Shown here in pieces: positions 59,101 through 64,000 of a stretch of 64,000 nt of DNA. The position numbers and the translations under genes are program-made. The notes below the pieces were generated by a model, which did no database searches, was not told the origin of the DNA, and saw only the letters and a program-made list of their open reading frames with translations. Each line of letters starts with the position of its first letter. Position 1 is the first letter of the stretch. The stretch is from Verpa conica (taxonomy: Eukaryota > Ascomycota > Pezizomycetes > Pezizales > Morchellaceae), in the NCBI GenBank assembly GCA_033030425.1, contig JAUFSD010000010.1, positions 1,178,001 through 1,242,000 of the forward strand. Direction: 5' to 3'.

Positions 59101-61912
59101 GCTATACAAAAGCGGTTGAGCCAAAAGACTTTGTTGAGGCCATAACAGACTACGAGGGAGAACAGATAGATATCGCTGTCCAAATGGATGTTGATGAGTT
59201 TTTCAATCTTATCTTTGACAGACTAGAAGGCCAAATGCCGTCAATGGAGCTAAAGTCGTCATTCCGATCGCATTATGGCGGCCAATTAGTCCAGCAGGTC
59301 AAGTCGAATGAGTGCCCCCATATCTCAGAGCGCACTGAACCATTCTCTGCAATCCAGTGCGATATCAAAGGGAAATCAACCCTTCAGGAGAGTTTGAAGG
59401 CATACGTTGAGGGGGAAATTATGGATGGTGGTGCGTATTTTCCTACCTAATAAATCATCCGAGGATGGCACTGAGTAGCTTTGTAGACAATAAATATTCT
59501 TGCACGACATGTGATAGGCACGTTGATGCTGTCAAGAGGTAACCAAGAAACTGATTTATTCAAAAATAAAGGGCTCTGTCTGATCATTCATTGCTTTCAG
59601 GACGTGTCTTAAGGACATCCCAAATCACCTCATATTCCATCTAAAGAGATTCGAATTTGATCTACAGACCATGCATCGGAGTAAAATCAACGACTGCTTC
59701 GAATTTCCGACTTCTATTGACATGAAACCATATACAATGGAGTATCTGAGTGGAGATGAGAAAAACGGTGAAAAGTCATCACGAGATATGTTCGAACTTG
59801 TTGGTGTTCTAGTACACAGTGGCACTGCTGAATCTGGACATTATTACTCGTATATCAGAAATCGCCTCTCGCCTTCAGAGGCACCAGAATGGTTTGAGTT
59901 CAACGATTCGGAGGTTTCGACCTTTGATCCTTCAACAATTCCAGCTGCCTGTTATGGGGGCACTGATGGAGTGACAAGAGATGCAATGGGGCAGACTTAC
60001 GCCTTGAGCAAGCCCTATAGCGCCTATATGCTCTTTTATGAACGTTCTTCATTAATAAGTTCGTCAATAATAAATCAAGGGGCAATTGCGGTTCAGACAA
60101 AGTTGTCTATACCGCGGGAGCTCGAACTGGAAATACACAGTGAAAATGAGTATTTTATCCGAAAATACTGCATGTTCGACAACAACCACATCGAGTTCGT
60201 CAGAAAGTTATTAGACCAACAGCAGCGCTTATTCAAAAATGCAAGCAACCTCGATCACGTCCACGAGAAGAGAGCATTGATACTTGGATTGGACACCCTT
60301 GAACAAATTGCTACAAGATTCAAAGACTCTACAGAGGGAGAAGCACTTTTCAATATTTTGAACACCTATCTAATCAATTGTCCAGAATGCTGCCTAGAAT
60401 TTTTTGACTGGTTGTGTGAGAAAGAGGACGCAATCACCAACCTGCTTGTTTGCAACCCTTACGCCAAGGCACGAGGAAACTTTTTGAAACTAGTGATGTT
60501 TGCACTTAACCAAGTCCGACGGAAACGGCCTGAAGTTTACGGACCTGGGGACGATAATGACGTTGAATTTGAAGATACCGTATTGTACAAGCTCTGTAGC
60601 TCGTTAATGCGCTCGTGGAATGGGTTACAATGGTCTATCAAGACATGGAACGACTACTTCGGTCTGCTGGCGAGTATTTCAGCATTGGGTGAGATCGAGA
60701 AAGTAGTCATGTTGGAACTAGGGTTTTTGAAAAAAACAATGGAGCTGTTGTTAATGGATCATTTACAGGCGCCGAGAAAGCTAGAGTACCTATTTGATAA
60801 CTTCGCAAAAATATGGACAAAACGCCGACCACCACTCGGAAACTTAGGGTCAGTCATTAGCGAATTAATGAGCCTCTGTGACCCACACCTGAGGCCGTGT
60901 AGGGACGATGAAAGATCACACTTCCGTCACCTTTCGAAGTTCCCCTTGACTAGCACAGAATATGACTTCTTCTGTTTCTCTACCAAGAATCAGATGATGA
61001 TATTGACAAGGCTACTTGAATCTCAGACAACAACAGAAAGCATGGGGAACCTCATCGCACATATCGTTAAGTCCGAGGTCGCACCGCCAGAAGGGGTTCT
61101 TCTTGAGCAGATCAAGGCCACTTTGCTCTCTGGAGTACCTGTGGACCCTGCGCAAGAGGCTGAGCCTTTCCTCATGTGTCTCCTGTACTTCATCTCGGTA
61201 ACCAAATCACCGAACTACGTCAAGGAGATTATACGAAGAGTAGCAGATGAGATACCTACTATTGGTACCGATGGAGGACCAGAACATTTGCTATTTTTCC
61301 AAGATTTAGCGGTCCTGAGGAATCCTAATCTCAAACAAAATTTGATCAAGGGGCGTATGATTGAATTTGTGGGGCTTTGGGCGCCGCCTTTGTTGACGTA
61401 CTGCGATACGGCCGTACGGGACAGTACTGAAAGACTTCTTGATGAGATCTTGTTTGATGTTCTCCAAGATGGGGTTGATCGTCCAAGAGCACGGAAAGGT
61501 GTTGAAGACCTCATGAATGGATGCTTCATGTTCATTGAATCGAAATTTCCCAGGCTACGGCAACCTTGCGACGAGAAGACTTTCGAGAATGTTCTCCGAG
61601 TACTTGAAAAGTGCGGCGGGTATCAAGAGGACGAAGAAACTTTTAGGACGAGGAATGATGGTGAGTACCCCCTTGCGTGTATTAAAATATTGTACGACGC
61701 TCATTAATAAACTTTACAGGACTGAGATTGTTAATTGAAAAGATCATTCTTGAGGAAGAGGATGCTGATCTAGCCTCCGGTAAGGCCGAATGGTCCTCTC
61801 GTGCGCGACACGACTGACCCAAGCTCTTTCTGAAGATGAATGGGGCGGCTCTGAGATCGGAAGCGACACGCACGAGATGGAGGTGCAGCTCGACGAATAT
61901 AACAGCACCTAG
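53173..61912 (+). CDS. Giant ubiquitin carboxyl-terminal hydrolase, USP9X/USP34-like
   Basis: A cysteine protease that removes ubiquitin. Twenty-one exons give 2520 aa: 53173-53875, 53929-54088, 54147-55025, 55100-55460, 55518-55779, 55832-56340, 56401-56532, 56636-56926, 56981-57301, 57365-57526, 57574-57727, 57787-58084, 58134-58262, 58308-58398, 58460-58563, 58622-58818, 58867-59427, 59487-59538, 59601-61660, 61720-61779, 61836-61912. The N-terminal 240 residues are acidic and disordered. A long helical region follows. A ubiquitin-like domain lies at about 1100-1165 (FKIGNLDTGQDLHDRIAKLV, YRLILAGRELK). The USP core spans about 1608-1930: Cys box GLQNMSNTCYLNS (Cys1616), QMDVDEFFNLIFDRLE, zinc pair CTTC in YSCTTCDRHVD, LKRFEFDL, and His box SGTAESGHYYSYIRN (His1869) with WFEFNDSEVS. 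A long helical C-terminal region ends in an acidic tail. All junctions keep frame. The substrate is unknown. Confidence 0.88.
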
Positions 61913-63067
61913 TAGAAACAGATAATCGAGGGGTTTGCTAGAGAATGGGTCTTTGGATTAGATTTTGTTACAACAGGGCGTTTATATTCTTAGGATCACT
62001 GGTTCCTTTGGTATGAGATAAAAAGGTGGAGGTGGGTGTATAACTGTGTAGGCTTTTTCATTCCTTTCTTTTCTTTTGTTAGTGCGCGTAAAATGAGACC
62101 GGGGGAACCGGTTTACTGTGTGTGGAGGGTTGCAGGGTGGGTTGATTGGCTTTCTATTAGTACAGGAGTGTATTGGATTTTATACTCTTCTTCTTACAGC
62201 TTCTTTCTTCTGCTTTTCTCCCTTGCTTTATCTTTTCTTATACTGCTACCCTTTTTCTCCTTGGTAGGTGATGAGCTTGACCGATAGTACCTTAGTTCAT
62301 CTCGCTACCTAATAAGGCCAAAGCGAAGTCATAAAATTCCCCTCTGAAGAATATGATGGGTAAGAGTTGCTAGGGATTATTTACGGCGAGAACCTTTTCT
62401 AACAGTCGCCTTAATAGCCGAGTGATCCTAAGTGATGTAGTTTACTTATATATAACCCTTATACCTTCTTACTATTTAGCAGCCATAGAATTTTGGGGTA
62501 GGATAGTTGCGCAATAAAGTTAAAGCTTAGTTAATACGCAGCTAGAAAAGAACTTAGATGTGTGCAAATACACTTAATTGTTGACTAATCCCAGAACAAT
62601 GGCAAGGGAAAACAGCAACCTTTCTAATGCCGTACCTTTTATATCCAAATCAACGGCAACGCCCATACCCTTTTGTCATTGACAACATACACCATACAAT
62701 CCCTGATTTCCGTCTTCTCACTATCCCTATCCCTATCCCTATCTCATCTTGAGATGGGAGGATCCTGCGATACGAAACCCTAACTACCTTTATTGAACAG
62801 CCATGTCTGCCCAAGCCGCTTTTTTCTTACAGAAAAACATTCCACACCGTCCAAGTCCACTCCAGACCCACATACCATGACCAGTAGCAGTTGCAGGTAG
62901 TCGAATCTCACTCATCCACACCCGAGAAAAAAACCCAGTTTCAAAGAAAAGATAAAAGTGAGAAAAAGTCCGCAAACCAAGACACACGTCAAGGAAGTCC
63001 GAAGAAAAGCGTGAGGAAAGAGGGAAGAGAAAAATGAGGAGGGAAAGCAAAATGAAAAGAAAAATCA
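61913..63067. other. Spacer between convergent deubiquitinase and PKA genes
   Basis: The 3' flanks of both genes. It contains about four CCCTAT tandem units at 62720-62744 and a T/C-rich stretch at 62180-62260. The last 150 bases before the PKA stop are purine-rich on the plus strand. No gene was seen. Confidence 0.5.
62720..62744 (+). repeat. CCCTAT short tandem repeat
   Basis: About four tandem CCCTAT units. The unit is close to the telomeric CCCTAA but the array is too short and internal, so it is a simple microsatellite. Confidence 0.7.
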
Positions 63068-64000
63068 TCAGAACTCCTCAAACAAATGCCCATATTGATC
63101 AAAGTTATCACCAGTCCCGTACTCTTCCTGCTCTTCAGGATAACGATCAAATTGGCTTGAATCACCAACACCTCCTCTAACTGGCGGTACATAGGGCGCC
63201 TCGATATCTTTCCTCGCTAAACGCTCCCAGTTAACCTCTGCAAACCACTGATGCTGCTTGATATCGTTGCTGCCGTGGAGCAAATTTCCTAGCCGCTTCG
63301 TCAAATCGGGCGTTATGAGTTGTTGGAGGAGGTCCTGTGCGTCAGGATGAATATAGGCTGGGTACTTGACACGCCCCTTAAGAATGTTTTCGTAGATTTT
63401 CATGGGACTCCCGCCATCCCAGAAAGGGGTGTAACCACAGAGCATCTCGAAAATCAAAATACCCAATGACCACCTATTTTAAAGATATTATTAATCATTA
63501 CCATTTGATAACCAAACAGGTTTCTAGAGCGGAAAGAAAGAAAGACCAACACGAAGATACTCACCAATCTACGGATTTGTTGTAGCCTTTTGAAGCAACA
63601 ACCTCAGGTGCCAGGTAATCCGGGGTACCACATAGTGTCCATGTGATATCCGGGACCTCTTTTGCGAAACCGAAATCTGTTATCTTTAAGTGACCGTGAC
63701 GATCTAAAAGTAGATTCTCAGGTTTGAGATCTCTATAGATAATATGATGCGAATGAAGATAGTCTAGGGCAAGCGCAACCTCGGCTGCATAGAACTTTGC
63801 AACGGGATTCGGGAACCGCTACAGTGAGATCGGAGCAGCCTTGAGTATTTTCCCATAAACCAATTGGATTAGGAATATATGTCATACCTGAGATTTCCGT
63901 AACAGACTAAAGAGCTCTCCTCCTTCGATAAAGTCCATCACCATATACAAATTCTTTCCATCTTGGAAAGTTCCCCATAAGGTTATCAAAAATGGATGCT
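63068..64000 (-). CDS. cAMP-dependent protein kinase catalytic subunit, C-terminal part (runs off right edge)
   Basis: A Ser/Thr kinase of the AGC group, released from its regulatory subunit by cAMP. Three exon pieces are in the window: 63888-64000 (cut by the edge), 63565-63818 and 63068-63473. Kinase motifs in order: [20 protein letters not shown] (hinge), [11 protein letters not shown] (catalytic loop), DFGFAKEV, activation loop [15 protein letters not shown] with the Thr that is phosphorylated in PKA, and [20 protein letters not shown]. The C-terminal tail ends GHLFEEF, carrying the F-x-x-F motif typical of PKA. Compared with the usual [15 protein letters not shown], the Arg before Thr-Trp is replaced by Ile. 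The Gly-rich loop and catalytic Lys lie outside the window. It converges with the deubiquitinase gene. Confidence 0.92.

Noticed and set aside
1..64000. CRISPR array, rRNA, tRNA or intact transposase/reverse transcriptase
   Set aside because: Scanned for by eye on both strands; no regularly spaced repeats, no tRNA T-loop patterns in context, and no transposase or RT motifs were found. A covariance-model and profile search would be needed to exclude degraded copies.

Overview
The window is nuclear DNA of a filamentous ascomycete (Pezizomycotina). Coding genes are split by many short GT..AG introns, mostly 50-80 nt. The gene set is fungal: a BUD4/anillin-like landmark, a BEM2-like RhoGAP, a Ste5/Far1-type scaffold, the MRH4 helicase, a POP3-like RNase P/MRP subunit, and an Nhp10-like HMG-box protein. 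The spacers are AT-rich and hold short TA-flanked inverted-repeat elements. An early-diverging lineage such as Pezizomycetes is possible, but this is a guess from sequence style only.

Layout. 1-5.1 kb is decayed, accessory-like sequence: the 3' end of an unknown gene at the left edge, a small secreted-protein pseudogene with an in-frame TAG, a cutinase with a frameshift at an A8 run, and a possible small TA-flanked element. 5.1-11.4 kb holds two minus-strand genes: an OMA1 mitochondrial metallopeptidase (10 exons) and a RING-PH-VWA scaffold of the Ste5/Far1 type (7 exons). 11.4-26.4 kb is almost empty except for one isolated gene, a secreted beta-propeller phytase with two EGF-like modules (20722-23153). 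From 26.4 kb on the window is dense with housekeeping genes: BEM2-like RhoGAP, Nhp10-like HMG-box protein and V-ATPase subunit H (all plus). A 2.4 kb spacer with two clear MITEs follows, then LMBD1-like transporter (minus), ribosomal protein eS27 (plus), MRH4 (minus), BUD4/anillin (plus), POP3-like (minus), a 21-exon giant USP9X/USP34-type deubiquitinase (plus), and the 3' part of a PKA catalytic subunit running off the right edge (minus).

Exon models were built by hand. Splice sites were chosen so that the reading frame stays open and the family motifs join, and exon lengths sum to a multiple of three for every gene called intact. Several genes relate to polarity and growth signalling (Far1-like scaffold, BEM2, BUD4, PKA), but nothing shows that they are co-regulated; this is ordinary fungal gene order. 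I saw no tRNA, rRNA, CRISPR array or intact transposase. No clearly new biological system stands out. The most interesting points are the two broken secreted-protein genes, the EGF-bearing phytase island, the RING-PH-VWA scaffold with a lost metal-binding motif, and the TA-flanked MITEs.
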